The notes under the pieces are model-generated. The model saw only the letters and a list, made by a program, of their open reading frames with translations. It made no database searches and was not told the DNA's origin. A program made the translations under genes and the position numbers. Of a DNA stretch of 64,000 nt, positions 39,801 to 48,090 are shown one piece after another (positions within the stretch are counted from its first letter, which is position 1; each line of letters starts with the position of its first letter). The DNA comes from Paenibacillus sp. sptzw28 (GTDB taxonomy: Bacteria; Bacillota; Bacilli; Paenibacillales; Paenibacillaceae): assembly GCF_019550795.1 (NCBI RefSeq), contig NZ_CP080545.1, positions 100,001 to 164,000 on the forward strand, in the 5' to 3' direction.

Positions 39801-41474
39801 GGTCAAAGCGGACAAGCCGCCCGCTGGATCTGTGCCGATGAGCTTGCAGTGTACGACGAGTTTCCGCTTACGGAGAGCGCCATCACCTTTGTGGCGGGGC
39901 GATTCGCCGAGCATCGCCTCTCGTTCACCGCGGAGGAGCTGCGCGAACGCTACCCGGAGCTCACGTCAGCCCGGGCCGAGCATATTGCCCAGGTCCTGCT
40001 GTCCCAGGATCTGATCGAGCGCGCCCCCTTCGCCGACAGCGAAAATGAGCGGATATGGACGAGCCGCAGTGTAGCCAAGAGGCTTATAAGGCTGACTCTG
40101 GAGCAAGCCCGCAAGGAGGCCGAACCGGTGGATCCTATCCGCTGGTGTGCTCATATGTCGCTGCTCCAGCACGCACTCTCAGGCACACAGCTAACCGGTA
40201 TCGACGGGCTTCGCGTCATAATCGGCCGACTGCAGGGCTTTTTCCTGCCCGCATCGCACTGGGAAACGATCATCTTCCAGACACGTCTGACTGGCTACCG
40301 CAAAGAGGACCTGGACCTGCTGTGCGCCTCAGGTGAGGTCATCTGGCTCGGGCGTAAGGTTGCAGCCGAGAAAGAGGGCAGAATCGCTTTCTTCCTTGCT
40401 GAATCGAAGCCGCTGTACGCACCGTATATCGCGCAAACGGCGGAGCCGGACTCCAAGCATCCCGAGCTGCTCCGGCTGCTGCGCGAGGGCGGCGCAAGCT
40501 TTCTTACCAAGCTGAGCCGCGATTACGGCAAAGTGCCCTCCGAGCTGCTCGGCGAGCTGCTCGAGCTCGTCTGGGAAGGCCGCGTCTCCAATGATCAGTT
40601 CGCTCCGCTTCGTCTGCAGCTTCTTACCAAGGGCAAGCAGCTCGCCAAGACGGGGTCCGGTCTCGGGCGCTGGTACTGGACCGGCTCGCTCGCAGAAACC
40701 GGGGCACATGAAAGCGGGCGGGCGCTCCACAGCCCAAATCCCAGCAGCGGGCCCACACGATCACATGCGGCCGACAGTCCGGTAAGACCGGCCTCTGACG
40801 GAGCGGAGCCCGTGCTGCATTGGACGCAGCATCTGCTGGACAGCTGCGGCATCGTGTCAAGGGATCTTGTCGCACAACTGTCCCCGTTCGGCTGGGACGA
40901 GCTGCTCCCGGTGCTCCGCCAGCTTGAGCATTGGGGCGTGGTCACGCGCGGCCTCCTCGTCGAGGGCGTGCCGACGCTTCAATTCGCCAAGCGCGAGCTT
41001 ATCGCGGCCGTCCGCAAGCCATTTCCCGGGCAGAACGATGACGCAATCACCGTGCTCTCCGCCGTGGACCCGGCCAATCCATTCGGCCTCGCGGCCGACT
41101 GGCCGGCCCACCCGGGCGCAAGCTTCTCGCGCAAAAGCGGCAACTATCTCATTATTCATCAGGGAGAATGGCGCTATTGGCTCGAGAATAACGGACGCAG
41201 GGTGGTCGAACTTGCCGGTTCCCGGAGTGGGAGCGGCGATTCGTTCGGGCAAGAAACGGAGCCGTCCGGTAGTCATGCGTCCCGTTCCGCCGAAGCTGAT
41301 CTGCTCAGAAAGGTATTCGGTGTCGTTCTCACCCGGCAGAGGTTAAGCAAGATCAAGATCGATCTCTGGAACGGCAAAGAGATAACGGCATCCGGCGCCT
41401 ACGATCTGCTTCGAATGATGGGGGCCGAGCGTGACAACCGCTCGCTCGTCCTGTGGTCCAGCCACTTGAAATAA
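36882..41474 (+). CDS. lhr: Large Lhr-family DEAD/DEAH helicase
   Basis: 1530 residues, the size of the long Lhr form of Mycobacterium and E. coli. Helicase core: APTGSGKT (47-54), VDEIHGLAG (about 178), SATQ, HHGSLSRE, LVATSSLELGIDVG and QRIGRAGH (about 384-391). The remaining two thirds contain the winged-helix, DEAD-associated and Lhr C-terminal regions. Lhr proteins are ssDNA-stimulated translocases linked to DNA repair. Start follows AGGAGATG. High-GC and codon-regular throughout, so not obviously imported; single gene with its own terminator. Confidence 0.94.
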   Translation: MSKSSPALSVFHPTLAGWFTQTFGRPTDVQLEAWDSIMAGRHTLIAAPTGSGKTLAALLPCLNRIAQDKILAASEGRSWPSGVRVLYITPLKALNNDIQHHLVGFMDAIDQYRPEEEAVECSTWPHVRSAVRTGDTSSSDRAKMVRRPPDVLVTTPESLYLLLTSDKGRGMLRTVGTVIVDEIHGLAGDKRGAHLSLSLERLSGLCPKPVQRIGVSATQKPLERVARFLGGWESARGPQGNSSEPHPFGYIPRPVAIVESAMVKSMQVRVTMPDLSRPAKTRDAVWLPIVERLFQLMNESRSALLFVNSRRLCERLVLRLNEHAGFEMARAHHGSLSRERRLEVERMLKAGELRCLVATSSLELGIDVGHVDLVIQVDSPKEAAAGIQRIGRAGHAVGDVSRGFILARSRGDLPESAVLCRSIARREIEEIVLPLEPLDVLSQQVTAIVAAADISVSELLGLIARSECYRSFPRERLEAALKVLAGFYPFAKPLLNWDRASGLLHKRANTAMAAVTGAGTIPQSSAYPVHHAESRIHLGELDEEYIHESRVGDVFQLGTASWMISGIENDRVYVKEAPNRFSEIPFWRAEPGGRGYELGLKLGHFLGELEQRLALASSHEPAAGRSSAEAEPSVHERETENAVIRWLDAEYGLDGASASELTQLVRSQHRALGLPTGRRIVIEHYRDLMNQTRVIIHNPFGRRINRTWLLAIEHQFERLLPYKMYGNAKDNGIELVLPEWDASWLQTLWHITPDSIESLLSEAISGSPLLAIAFRRIAETSLLLSRSFTRTPMWQKRLRSEELLKQSLPYAEHFPYLQEAMRECLHLYLDSGGLKRLLEDISAGRIDIVVKETSAPSPFAVQFLSDYINMQIYEGDGLSDTTRLQLMSVSKSLASELFGEEAVRQSVDPVIAENEARRLEAGNLIPSSSDELYALLKRRGDLSLEEITAIAGRGEAGEWLETLRRSGRAVLMPGQSGQAARWICADELAVYDEFPLTESAITFVAGRFAEHRLSFTAEELRERYPELTSARAEHIAQVLLSQDLIERAPFADSENERIWTSRSVAKRLIRLTLEQARKEAEPVDPIRWCAHMSLLQHALSGTQLTGIDGLRVIIGRLQGFFLPASHWETIIFQTRLTGYRKEDLDLLCASGEVIWLGRKVAAEKEGRIAFFLAESKPLYAPYIAQTAEPDSKHPELLRLLREGGASFLTKLSRDYGKVPSELLGELLELVWEGRVSNDQFAPLRLQLLTKGKQLAKTGSGLGRWYWTGSLAETGAHESGRALHSPNPSSGPTRSHAADSPVRPASDGAEPVLHWTQHLLDSCGIVSRDLVAQLSPFGWDELLPVLRQLEHWGVVTRGLLVEGVPTLQFAKRELIAAVRKPFPGQNDDAITVLSAVDPANPFGLAADWPAHPGASFSRKSGNYLIIHQGEWRYWLENNGRRVVELAGSRSGSGDSFGQETEPSGSHASRSAEADLLRKVFGVVLTRQRLSKIKIDLWNGKEITASGAYDLLRMMGAERDNRSLVLWSSHLK

Positions 41475-41497
41475 TCAAGGAACATAATCGCGGTAAT

Positions 41498-41540
41498 AAA
41501 AAATGGCCTCGTCCGCACGGTAAACGCTGCGGCGAGGCCA
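41498..41540. terminator. Bidirectional terminator between lhr and the MFS gene
   Basis: Stem TGGCCTCG.CCGCA with TGCGG.CGAGGCCA; on minus it is followed by TTTTTTATT. Confidence 0.78.
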
Positions 41541-41559
41541 ATATAAAGGCTGAGCTGTC

Positions 41560-43074
41560 TTATTCGAAGCTGCGAACCGGCTCGGCGGAGCTTCTTTCCA
41601 CATTCGCGCGGCCCATCAGGAGTACGAAGAGCATAGCGATTATAGGGAGAACCACGCTCCACTGGAAAACAAAAGCGATGGACTCGGCGAGTCCGCCGAT
41701 CATTTTCGTAAGCACCTCCGGCGGGAACATTTTGCGTACAGCCGGCTGCAGCAAGGCCTGCGGATCGCCGAATTTTTTGGCTGTCTCGGGATCCTGGATG
41801 ACCTGTGAAATATCTCGCGTCAGCCGGTTCGTCTGAATAACGCCGAACACAGTAACGCCGAGGGCGGAGCCGATCGTCCGGAAGAACACGACCATCGAAG
41901 TGGCCGCACCTTTGTACTGCGGGCTTACGCCATGCAGCGTGGCAATGTTGAACACAACGAACGATACGCCGATTCCGAGACCGACGAAGATCATATAGAC
42001 GGTTACAATCCAGCGAGATGTATCCGCATTGATCGTACCAAGCAGGAAGAGCGAGACAACCAGAACTACGATTGACACCAGCATTATATTGCGAAATAGA
42101 AATTTGCCGACAAACCGGCCGCCGATTACGGAGCTGGCAACCACGCCGAGCATCATCGGCGTAAGCGTCTGACCGGCGGAGCTTGCAGTTCCGCCGTAGA
42201 CGCCCTGCACGAAAATCGGGATATATGTCGCCCCGGAGATCATAATTGCGCCGTACAGGAAGCTGGAGACCTGGCTTGCGGTAAACACTTTATTTCTGAA
42301 CAATTGCAGGGCAATAATCGGGTTCTTTGCATACCTTTCCACAGTCAGGAACAGAATTAGGAAAATAACGCAGGCCGCGAACAAGCCGATAATTTGCAAG
42401 GAACCCCAAGCATACGTTCTGCCTCCAAGCTCAAGGGCAAACATCAGACTTAGGATAGTTGCGGCAAGTAAGGCGGCTCCCGCCCAGTCTATAACCTGTT
42501 TCACTTTGTTCGCCGTTTCCTTATAACCGGCTGCTATCAGCAGAAATGCGACGATGCCGATCGGTACATTGATATAAAATACCCAGCGCCAATCGATATT
42601 ATCGGTGAAATACGCTCCGGCGAGCGGTCCGAACACGCTGGAGAGGCCGAACACAGCGCCGAACAAGCCGTTCATCTTGCCCCGCTGCTCCGGCGGAAAG
42701 ATATCGAATATGACGGCAAAGCAAAGCGGCATAATTGCCCCGCCGCCAATACCTTGAAGCGCACGGAACAATATAAGCTCCGTCATGTTCTGAGCCGCGC
42801 CGCACAAGATGGAACCGAGCAGAAACACCCCAAGCCCCAGAATGAAAAACCGTTTGCGGCCGTACATATCGGAAAGCTTGCCGAAAATCGGCGTGGCCAC
42901 GACACTGGCAATCATGTAGGCTGAGAACACCCAGACCAGCCGTTCAAAGTGGCCGAATTGGCCGACAATCGTCGGCATGGCGGTAGAGACGATCGTTTGA
43001 TCCAGCGCTGCCATAAATAAGCCGAGCAGCAGGCCGGCAACCGTCCATTTCGTATTTGTTCGCGTTCTATCCAT
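41560..43074 (-). CDS. MFS multidrug efflux transporter, 14-helix DHA2 type
   Basis: 504 residues. Motif A region GKLSDMYGRKRFF, motif C-like stretch FGLSSVFGPLAGAYFTD and the opening LFMAALDQTIVSTAMPTIVG are typical of EmrB/QacA proton-drug antiporters. Fourteen hydrophobic segments can be counted roughly. Start ATG 43074 after AGAAGGG. Lies 45 bp downstream of a MarR-family gene on the same strand, the usual pairing for drug-inducible efflux. Confidence 0.92.
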   Translation of the reverse strand: MDRTRTNTKWTVAGLLLGLFMAALDQTIVSTAMPTIVGQFGHFERLVWVFSAYMIASVVATPIFGKLSDMYGRKRFFILGLGVFLLGSILCGAAQNMTELILFRALQGIGGGAIMPLCFAVIFDIFPPEQRGKMNGLFGAVFGLSSVFGPLAGAYFTDNIDWRWVFYINVPIGIVAFLLIAAGYKETANKVKQVIDWAGAALLAATILSLMFALELGGRTYAWGSLQIIGLFAACVIFLILFLTVERYAKNPIIALQLFRNKVFTASQVSSFLYGAIMISGATYIPIFVQGVYGGTASSAGQTLTPMMLGVVASSVIGGRFVGKFLFRNIMLVSIVVLVVSLFLLGTINADTSRWIVTVYMIFVGLGIGVSFVVFNIATLHGVSPQYKGAATSMVVFFRTIGSALGVTVFGVIQTNRLTRDISQVIQDPETAKKFGDPQALLQPAVRKMFPPEVLTKMIGGLAESIAFVFQWSVVLPIIAMLFVLLMGRANVERSSAEPVRSFE

Positions 43075-43119
43075 TTCGCAAAACCCTTCTCTCCATCATG
43101 CAATTCTATCTCTTTTTTA

Positions 43120-43575
43120 CTATTTTGCCCAATATGGGCCTTCTTCTTTACAAGGGTGCAAATTACCGACCAATCGCTCCAGCATGTCCGCAAACCGGCC
43201 CAGCTCTTCGCCGGTGAAAGGCTTGAAGGTGGATTCGTTGCTTGCATTTCCCGCTTCGATCAGGCGCTCGACCGTTTGCGTCCCCAAATCCGTCAGCTTC
43301 ACCCGGGTGATTCGCCGGTCATCGGCATCCTCCCGGGTCGTCACGTAGCCGCCTTCCTTCAACCGCTTGATCATTCCGGTGATGTTCTGCTTCGTAACCA
43401 GCAGATTATACGTGAAATCCTTCAGCGACCGTTCTCCTTTTCTGTACAGCTCGCCCAGGATGAACCATTGCTGCACGCTCGATAACCCGACCTCACTTAC
43501 AAGGTCCCGGCCCACCCGCTCCAGCAGATTGGAAGCACGGTATATGTTAAGAATAATGGCTACGCGTGTATCCAT
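43120..43575 (-). CDS. MarR-family transcriptional repressor
   Basis: 151 residues, winged-helix. Seen: LTDLGTQTVERLIEAG after the wing DADDRRITRVKLT, and the recognition helix VTKQNITGMIKRLKEGGYV. ATG 43575 has AGAGGAGAGGG upstream. First gene of the marR-MFS operon; a perfect 18-bp palindrome sits over its own transcription start, so autorepression and co-control of the pump are likely. Ligand unknown. Confidence 0.92.
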   Translation of the reverse strand: MDTRVAIILNIYRASNLLERVGRDLVSEVGLSSVQQWFILGELYRKGERSLKDFTYNLLVTKQNITGMIKRLKEGGYVTTREDADDRRITRVKLTDLGTQTVERLIEAGNASNESTFKPFTGEELGRFADMLERLVGNLHPCKEEGPYWAK

Positions 43576-43596
43576 GCACCCTCTCCTCTGCAATAT

Positions 43597-43644
43597 TAGT
43601 CAATAGATTGACTATAAGATATCAAATTCGCGCTACCCTGTCAA
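43597..43644 (-). promoter_or_regulatory. marR-MFS promoter with palindromic operator
   Basis: Minus -35 TTGACA (43639-43644), 17-bp spacer, -10 TATCTT (43616-43621). Immediately downstream lies the perfect inverted repeat TAGTCAAT-AG-ATTGACTA (43597-43614), covering the start site, a standard place for a MarR dimer. Confidence 0.82.
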
Positions 43645-43740
43645 TCGATGTAATTCAATGTATAATCTGTCTTCCCTATAACAATGAAGGCTCCGCCGTC
43701 AGTGCGACAGCAGAGCCTTCCAAACCGGTTTTTACGCATA

Positions 43741-44043
43741 TCAGAGCCGGTAATCGATCTCCAGAAACCGCTCCACCTCGGTTTCCCACCGCTCCTTCAC
43801 GAAAGCGACGTGCAGCGGATGGGCGTTGTACGTATCGTACTCCTCCTTATTGGCAAATTCCATGGAGAAGCCGTAATCATACTCGTTCTTCGGGCTGACC
43901 TGCCGGTATACTCGGAAGTTTTTCACCACGGGTATGGATGCAAGAATCGAACGGCCGTCTTCAAGAAACCGTCGTTCCTCTTCGGACCCTTTCGCATGCT
44001 TCAAACAGAAAATGACTGAATGCTGAATCCACTCTTGGGACAT
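43741..44043 (-). CDS. Dabb-domain (stress-responsive alpha-beta barrel) protein
   Basis: 100 residues. Opens with MSQEWIQHSVIFCLKHAKGS, then the pattern FRVYRQVSPKNEYDYGFSMEF and HPLHVAFVKERW typical of the Dabb fold. Such small dimeric proteins are stress-related or act as ligand binders. ATG 44043 has AAAAAGGAGCAG upstream. Single gene. Longer in-frame opening upstream has no ribosome site. Confidence 0.85.
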   Translation of the reverse strand: MSQEWIQHSVIFCLKHAKGSEEERRFLEDGRSILASIPVVKNFRVYRQVSPKNEYDYGFSMEFANKEEYDTYNAHPLHVAFVKERWETEVERFLEIDYRL

Positions 44044-44217
44044 GGAAATCTGCTCCTTTTTTCTGCTTAGTATACGATAGGCGCCGGAAATAAACCATCC
44101 TGAACGTAAAACATCACTAGACCTCGGCTGCGGCCCGTGTTCTGAATAGCCTTCCATAATTCCGTTGCAACGGTATATACTTGTGTAGGACAAACTTTCC
44201 GGAAAGCGGGTGGCCTA

Positions 44218-44631
44218 ATGGGCAGTAATGCAAAAATAGGCGGCGGCGGTTTTCATCATGTCGCCATCCGAGTGTATGATTTCGACGCGACGGTACGTTT
44301 TTACTCCGAAGTTCTCGGTTTTCAGGAGAAAGTGCGCTGGGGCGAAGGCAGCAGCCGGGCGATTATGCTGGACACAGGCGACGGCAACTACCTCGAGGTG
44401 TTCGCCGGCGGGACGGAAGGCGCTAAGCCTGAAGGCGCTTTTCTGCATCTGGCGCTGCGTTCCGATGATGTTGATGGCGCCGTGGAGCTTGCCAGAGCTG
44501 CCGGTATGGAAGTAACTGTTGAGCCCAAGGACGCGGTGCTCGGCGGCATTCCCGTGCGTATCGCCTTCTTCAAGGGTCCGGACGGCGAAATTATCGAGCT
44601 GTTCCAAAGCACCGGCGATGTTTCCCTGTAA
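44218..44631 (+). CDS. VOC-family (glyoxalase/dioxygenase fold) protein
   Basis: 137 residues with two beta-alpha-beta-beta-beta modules. Probable metal ligands: His in GGFHHVAIRVYDF, Glu in NYLEVFAGG, His in AFLHLALRSDD and Glu in GEIIELFQS. Substrate unknown; could be glyoxalase-like or a resistance protein. The ribosome site is weak (GCGGGTGG). Followed by a strong terminator. Confidence 0.86.
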   Translation: MGSNAKIGGGGFHHVAIRVYDFDATVRFYSEVLGFQEKVRWGEGSSRAIMLDTGDGNYLEVFAGGTEGAKPEGAFLHLALRSDDVDGAVELARAAGMEVTVEPKDAVLGGIPVRIAFFKGPDGEIIELFQSTGDVSL

Positions 44632-44659
44632 GCGGGCTGCGCCGAGCTGCTTATAAAAA

Positions 44660-44700
44660 CAGGCCCTGATTGCCGTTAGTGGCGGTCAGGGCCTGCTTTA
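44660..44700 (+). terminator. Terminator after the VOC gene
   Basis: Stem CAGGCCCTGAT.GCC with GGC.GTCAGGGCCTG around GTTAGT, then CTTTATA. Confidence 0.78.
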
Positions 44701-44826
44701 TACTTTATTGCGACCTTACATAATTACTTCAAGTAATAAATTTATATTTTATAAGTGCTGCTTTTATGTCACCGGGTACAAGCAAAAAAATAGAGCCGCC
44801 CCTAAAGACCAGCTCCCTACCGCCTG

Positions 44827-45216
44827 CTATTCTTTTAAAAGCTCCACAACCTGGGCCGCATCAACCCCGCCAGCTTCCGCGTGATTAAGCAGCGGGATGC
44901 CATGGGGACCCGGTATGTATTTAAGTCCAGGGTTATCGGCAAGCATCGCCCGGACAATATCGGTTTTCCCCAGCATCGCAGCCGCAAATAAATCAATGCG
45001 GGCTCCATGGTCCAGAAGGAATTGTGCGATGTCTTTCCGCCCCATATGCGCCGCGGCTCCAAGAGCCGTTTCCCAATCTCCGCCGCCCCAATCCCACGCC
45101 GCATTGATGAGTCCAGGCTCCTCCTTTAGCAGCGTTTTAACACGGTCCAGATCGCCGTGCGCATTACCGACAAATTCCTTGACTAACTCCGGCAGGATTG
45201 ATTGTTTGCTTTCCAC
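44827..45216 (-). CDS. Small ankyrin-repeat protein
   Basis: 129 residues with about three ankyrin repeats (ETALGAAAHMGRKDIAQFLLDHGARIDL is the clearest, followed by LFAAAMLGKTDIVRAML). No DNA-binding part. Starts at GTG (45214-45216) with AAGGAG eight bases upstream; 30 bp after the RHH-ankyrin gene, so the two form an operon. It may pair with, or compete for, the same partner as the larger protein. Confidence 0.82.
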   Translation of the reverse strand: MESKQSILPELVKEFVGNAHGDLDRVKTLLKEEPGLINAAWDWGGGDWETALGAAAHMGRKDIAQFLLDHGARIDLFAAAMLGKTDIVRAMLADNPGLKYIPGPHGIPLLNHAEAGGVDAAQVVELLKE

Positions 45217-45246
45217 TGGGCATTCTCCTTTGTAGATGAATTAGAT

Positions 45247-46101
45247 TTATAGCAAGAGAGCAGCTGACTCTTGATGTCCTTTGGAGATGGCCAGATCGTA
45301 TGGGGTCTCGCCGTTATAAGTAATAGCCGTTTTATCGGCATGATGCTGCAGCAGAACCTTAATCATGGACTCCCGGCCAAAGTATCCGGCAACATGCAGG
45401 GTATTGAAGCCCTGCCGCCATTTCCCCTCACACTTGGCGTTTACATCCGCTCCATATTGAATAAGCACCCTGACGATATGCTCATAGTTACCGGCAATAG
45501 CCGCATGTATCGCCATATTGTTCAAGTTACCGTCTTTGCTTCTCCCATTTACGTCCGCGCCTTGATCCAGAAGGAAGACCGCCGTCTCTTCGTTCCCGAA
45601 ATGTGCAGCTAACCCGAGCGGAGTAAAGCCGTCTGAACTGTAACCTGTTATCAGATCGGGCGACTGTTCCAGCAGCTCCTTTACACGTTCTGTATGGCCG
45701 ACTGCCGACGCCTCAAAGATGTTCAGCTGCGCCCCATTGTTGATAAGCATTTCCCTGATATCGTTTGCACGGTAATAGGCAGCCATAAGCACTGCCGTTT
45801 CGCCTTTATTGTTGCTCGCGTTCACGAGAGCCGCGTCTTTACCCAGGAGCTCTGTGACCTTCTCAATGTTGTTTACCTTTACAGCTTCTATCATTTCATT
45901 CCTGAGCCGCTGCACGTTATCAGCCAGAAGCTCAGCTTCTCTCAGTAATTTTTCCGATGATTGAATGCCAAGGTTCACAAAATGCGATACTGCTCTTGAG
46001 CGGTTCGATTCAAGTCCTGCCTCAACAAGCAGGTCTACAGCCTTCAATGAAAGCTCGTCCAGCCTGATTGAGATAACGACGCTTTGCTTTTTAGTTGCCA
46101 T
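45247..46101 (-). CDS. Ribbon-helix-helix DNA-binding domain fused to ankyrin repeats
   Basis: 284 residues. Residues 1-50 look like a MetJ/Arc-type ribbon-helix-helix domain: a short strand VVISIRLDE followed by two helices SLKAVDLLVEAGL and SRAVSHFVNLGIQ. A short coiled linker leads into six or so ankyrin repeats (GETAVLMAAYYRANDIREML, GFTPLGLAAHFGNEETAVFLLDQ in part). The layout suggests a transcription regulator whose ankyrin part senses a protein partner. Start ATG after GGAGAG. A perfect 18-bp palindrome lies 18 bp before the start, a likely self-operator. Confidence 0.85.
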   Translation of the reverse strand: MATKKQSVVISIRLDELSLKAVDLLVEAGLESNRSRAVSHFVNLGIQSSEKLLREAELLADNVQRLRNEMIEAVKVNNIEKVTELLGKDAALVNASNNKGETAVLMAAYYRANDIREMLINNGAQLNIFEASAVGHTERVKELLEQSPDLITGYSSDGFTPLGLAAHFGNEETAVFLLDQGADVNGRSKDGNLNNMAIHAAIAGNYEHIVRVLIQYGADVNAKCEGKWRQGFNTLHVAGYFGRESMIKVLLQHHADKTAITYNGETPYDLAISKGHQESAALLL

Positions 46102-46119
46102 TAAGCTGAGCTCTCCAAT

Positions 46120-46137
46120 TTGTAATTTAAATTACAA
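46120..46137 (-). promoter_or_regulatory. Palindromic operator of the RHH-ankyrin operon
   Basis: Perfect 18-bp inverted repeat TTGTAATTT/AAATTACAA between the likely promoter (TTGATT near 46170 or TAATAT near 46139-46144) and the ribosome site. RHH proteins bind such short palindromes as dimers of dimers. Confidence 0.72.
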
Positions 46138-46393
46138 TATTACAGTATCATTGTGTCCTTCAAAAATCAATAAGAAGTTTCCAGAGCCTACAGAAGTATC
46201 GTAAATGGCACAAAGAGAGGACTAAGCAGGTGCTTCGCCGGGGCTTATTGCATCAAGGATTAGAGGCTGGATATTATTATGGTCTTATATTACAATGGGG
46301 CGGCACAGCGGGAAGAAGCGGCTGAACAATTGTTGTATGCACTGCTCACGTATTTCCCATTTGCACGAAAAGCAATAAAGGAGGAGGAACAGG

Positions 46394-46736
46394 ATGTCCG
46401 GACAGAAAATCAAAGTTGTTTCTTACCGACCCGAGTGGGCTTTGGAGTTCGAGCACGAGAAAGCCCGGCTTCTTGAAATCATGGCCCCGCATGCCGCCGC
46501 CTTCGCATATCCTCCCCATCGATGGACTTTATGAACGAAAGGAAATTCTATTTCGCGATTACCTGCGGGCCGATCCCGGCTTAGTTAAACAATACGGTGA
46601 GCTTAAACGCTTGCTGGCCGAACAGTATCATTCGGACCCCGATGGCTACACCCGCGCAAAAACTGACTTTATTCAACAGGTCGACGACCTTGTCCGAACA
46701 CAGAAAGGACTGCCTCTCCGGAAAGTGTGGGAATAA
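46394..46736 (+). pseudogene. GrpB-family (UPF0157) gene, internally deleted and frameshifted
   Basis: The start reads MSGQKIKVVSYRPEWALEFE, the GrpB N-terminus, from an ATG with GGAGGAGG upstream, and stops after about 45 codons. A second frame then gives LFRDYLRADPGLVKQYGELK and the GrpB C-terminus up to 46736. The middle third of the family, with its IEHIGSTSV core, is missing. So the gene is broken by a deletion of roughly 50-60 codons with a frame change. GrpB proteins are nucleotidyltransferase-like, of unclear role. Confidence 0.8.
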
Positions 46737-46809
46737 ACTGACCGCCCTGCAGCTCTTCAGGACAATCACTGATAGCATCATTCTGCAGCATCGCCAAAGA
46801 AAAGCGCAC

Positions 46810-46853
46810 AAAGGGCTGCAGCAGGTCGGATTTACAACCTGCTTCAGCCCTTT
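46810..46853. terminator. Long inverted repeat between grpB remnant and doxX
   Basis: AAAGGGCTG.AGCAGGT pairs with ACCTGCT.CAGCCCTTT. It lies between convergent units and probably stops both. Confidence 0.68.
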
Positions 46854-46928
46854 GCCCCTGTCCGGCCTATGTCCCATTACTCGCTCTTCGCTATAACTCC
46901 TTGCCGCTTCGTTTATGTTCTCAAACTC

Positions 46929-47456
46929 TCATCGTGCGGACTCTTTCATCCTTCCTCTCGTCTTCTGCAAGCGCTGACTGAACAAGCTTCGCAATTTGGG
47001 AGCCAATACGTAATCGACACCGAGCTTGCCTGCGTTTACGCCTGCCGCGAGGATAATAAAGCCTAGAAGCGCCATCCACGGGTTTATGCTGATCGAGCCG
47101 GCAAACAGGTAACTGAAATTCATCATGATACCGAACAAAGCCGCTGCTGTCGTCAAACAGCCAATAATCAATCCCAGCCCAACCAGAAATTCGCCCCACG
47201 GCACAATCAAGTTGAAAATTTTGATATTCGGCAGTGCAAAATTTTTCAAAAACGATACATAGTTTGAATAAACCAGCTCATTTGACCCACTCTCCATAAT
47301 CGGCTTCGCAATCGCACCTTTCACAAAGCCGCTTGCGTCGAATGGTTTCGCTGCAGTAATCTTGCCCCAGCCGGCGGTGAGCCACTGCCAGCCTACATAA
47401 AGCCGAACAATCGTGAGCAGTATCGCGGCGTACTTATTCTCCCTCAACCAATTCAT
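46929..47456 (-). CDS. DoxX-family membrane protein
   Basis: 175 residues with four hydrophobic segments. Family marks: LRLYVGWQWLTAGWGK-type N-terminus (seen as IVRLYVGWQWLTAGWGK) and PWGEFLVGLGLIIGCLT. DoxX proteins are small quinone-linked or redox-related membrane proteins; exact role unknown. C-terminus is basic (RLQKTRGRMKESAR). Start ATG after AGGAGGGGG. Single gene. Confidence 0.88.
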   Translation of the reverse strand: MNWLRENKYAAILLTIVRLYVGWQWLTAGWGKITAAKPFDASGFVKGAIAKPIMESGSNELVYSNYVSFLKNFALPNIKIFNLIVPWGEFLVGLGLIIGCLTTAAALFGIMMNFSYLFAGSISINPWMALLGFIILAAGVNAGKLGVDYVLAPKLRSLFSQRLQKTRGRMKESAR

Positions 47457-47577
47457 TATCTTTCACCCCCTCCTGTCATAATCGAAGTAGAAACGGGCTG
47501 TCTACTTACTACAGCTAACGAAAGGAGAGGAGGATCGGTTTGCCGAAACCAAACATTTGTTAATATTCGTTTGTCGA

Positions 47578-48003
47578 CTACTTCTTGCTGTTTCTCATTG
47601 CCGCGAGCAGCTTCACGTCCTCCTTGCCCTGTTCGACGAAGCGCCGATAATCCGGGGAACCAACGGGAACGAGCGCCATTTTCCCTTCAGCATTGAAATG
47701 AATCCCCCATCCGTATTTCTTAGGAAGCATGGATGCTCTTAGGCAAGGCATCGGTTTCTGGAAAAATTCGTCCCTGATTTGGGTCCCCTTCGCCGCCAGC
47801 TCCTCTTCGGGAATGTTTTTGTGACGGATATGCACTTCATACAGAAGGTCCTCTGAGGTGTATTTGTAGGGATGATTGGCGATCAGCTCAAACTCGATTC
47901 CGGGCTTCGTTCTTCCGCTCTTCTTATCCGGAGGCACGATGCCGTTCTCTGCGGGACAATCGGCCGCCACCATAATAAACGTATCGTAATAATTCAAGTC
48001 CAT
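47578..48003 (-). CDS. DUF6157-like conserved protein
   Basis: 141 residues, soluble, starting MDLNYYDTFIMVAADCPAE and containing YEVHIRHKNIPEEEL and YGWGIHFNAEGKMALVP. I recognise it as a common family in soil Firmicutes and Actinobacteria with no assigned function. ATG 48003 preferred since GAGGAG lies eight bases upstream; a GTG three codons earlier overlaps that site. Confidence 0.72.
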   Translation of the reverse strand: MDLNYYDTFIMVAADCPAENGIVPPDKKSGRTKPGIEFELIANHPYKYTSEDLLYEVHIRHKNIPEEELAAKGTQIRDEFFQKPMPCLRASMLPKKYGWGIHFNAEGKMALVPVGSPDYRRFVEQGKEDVKLLAAMRNSKK

Positions 48004-48090
48004 ATTTGACACTCCTCAATAAGCAGTTTTTCTCATTATATCCCCCTTTCTTGACAATATCAGTCAGTGATTTTTGGATTGAGAACAAAT

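Noticed and set aside
46279..46476. Small plus-strand gene before the grpB remnant
   Set aside because: No ribosome site or family likeness; its end overlaps the grpB start in another frame.
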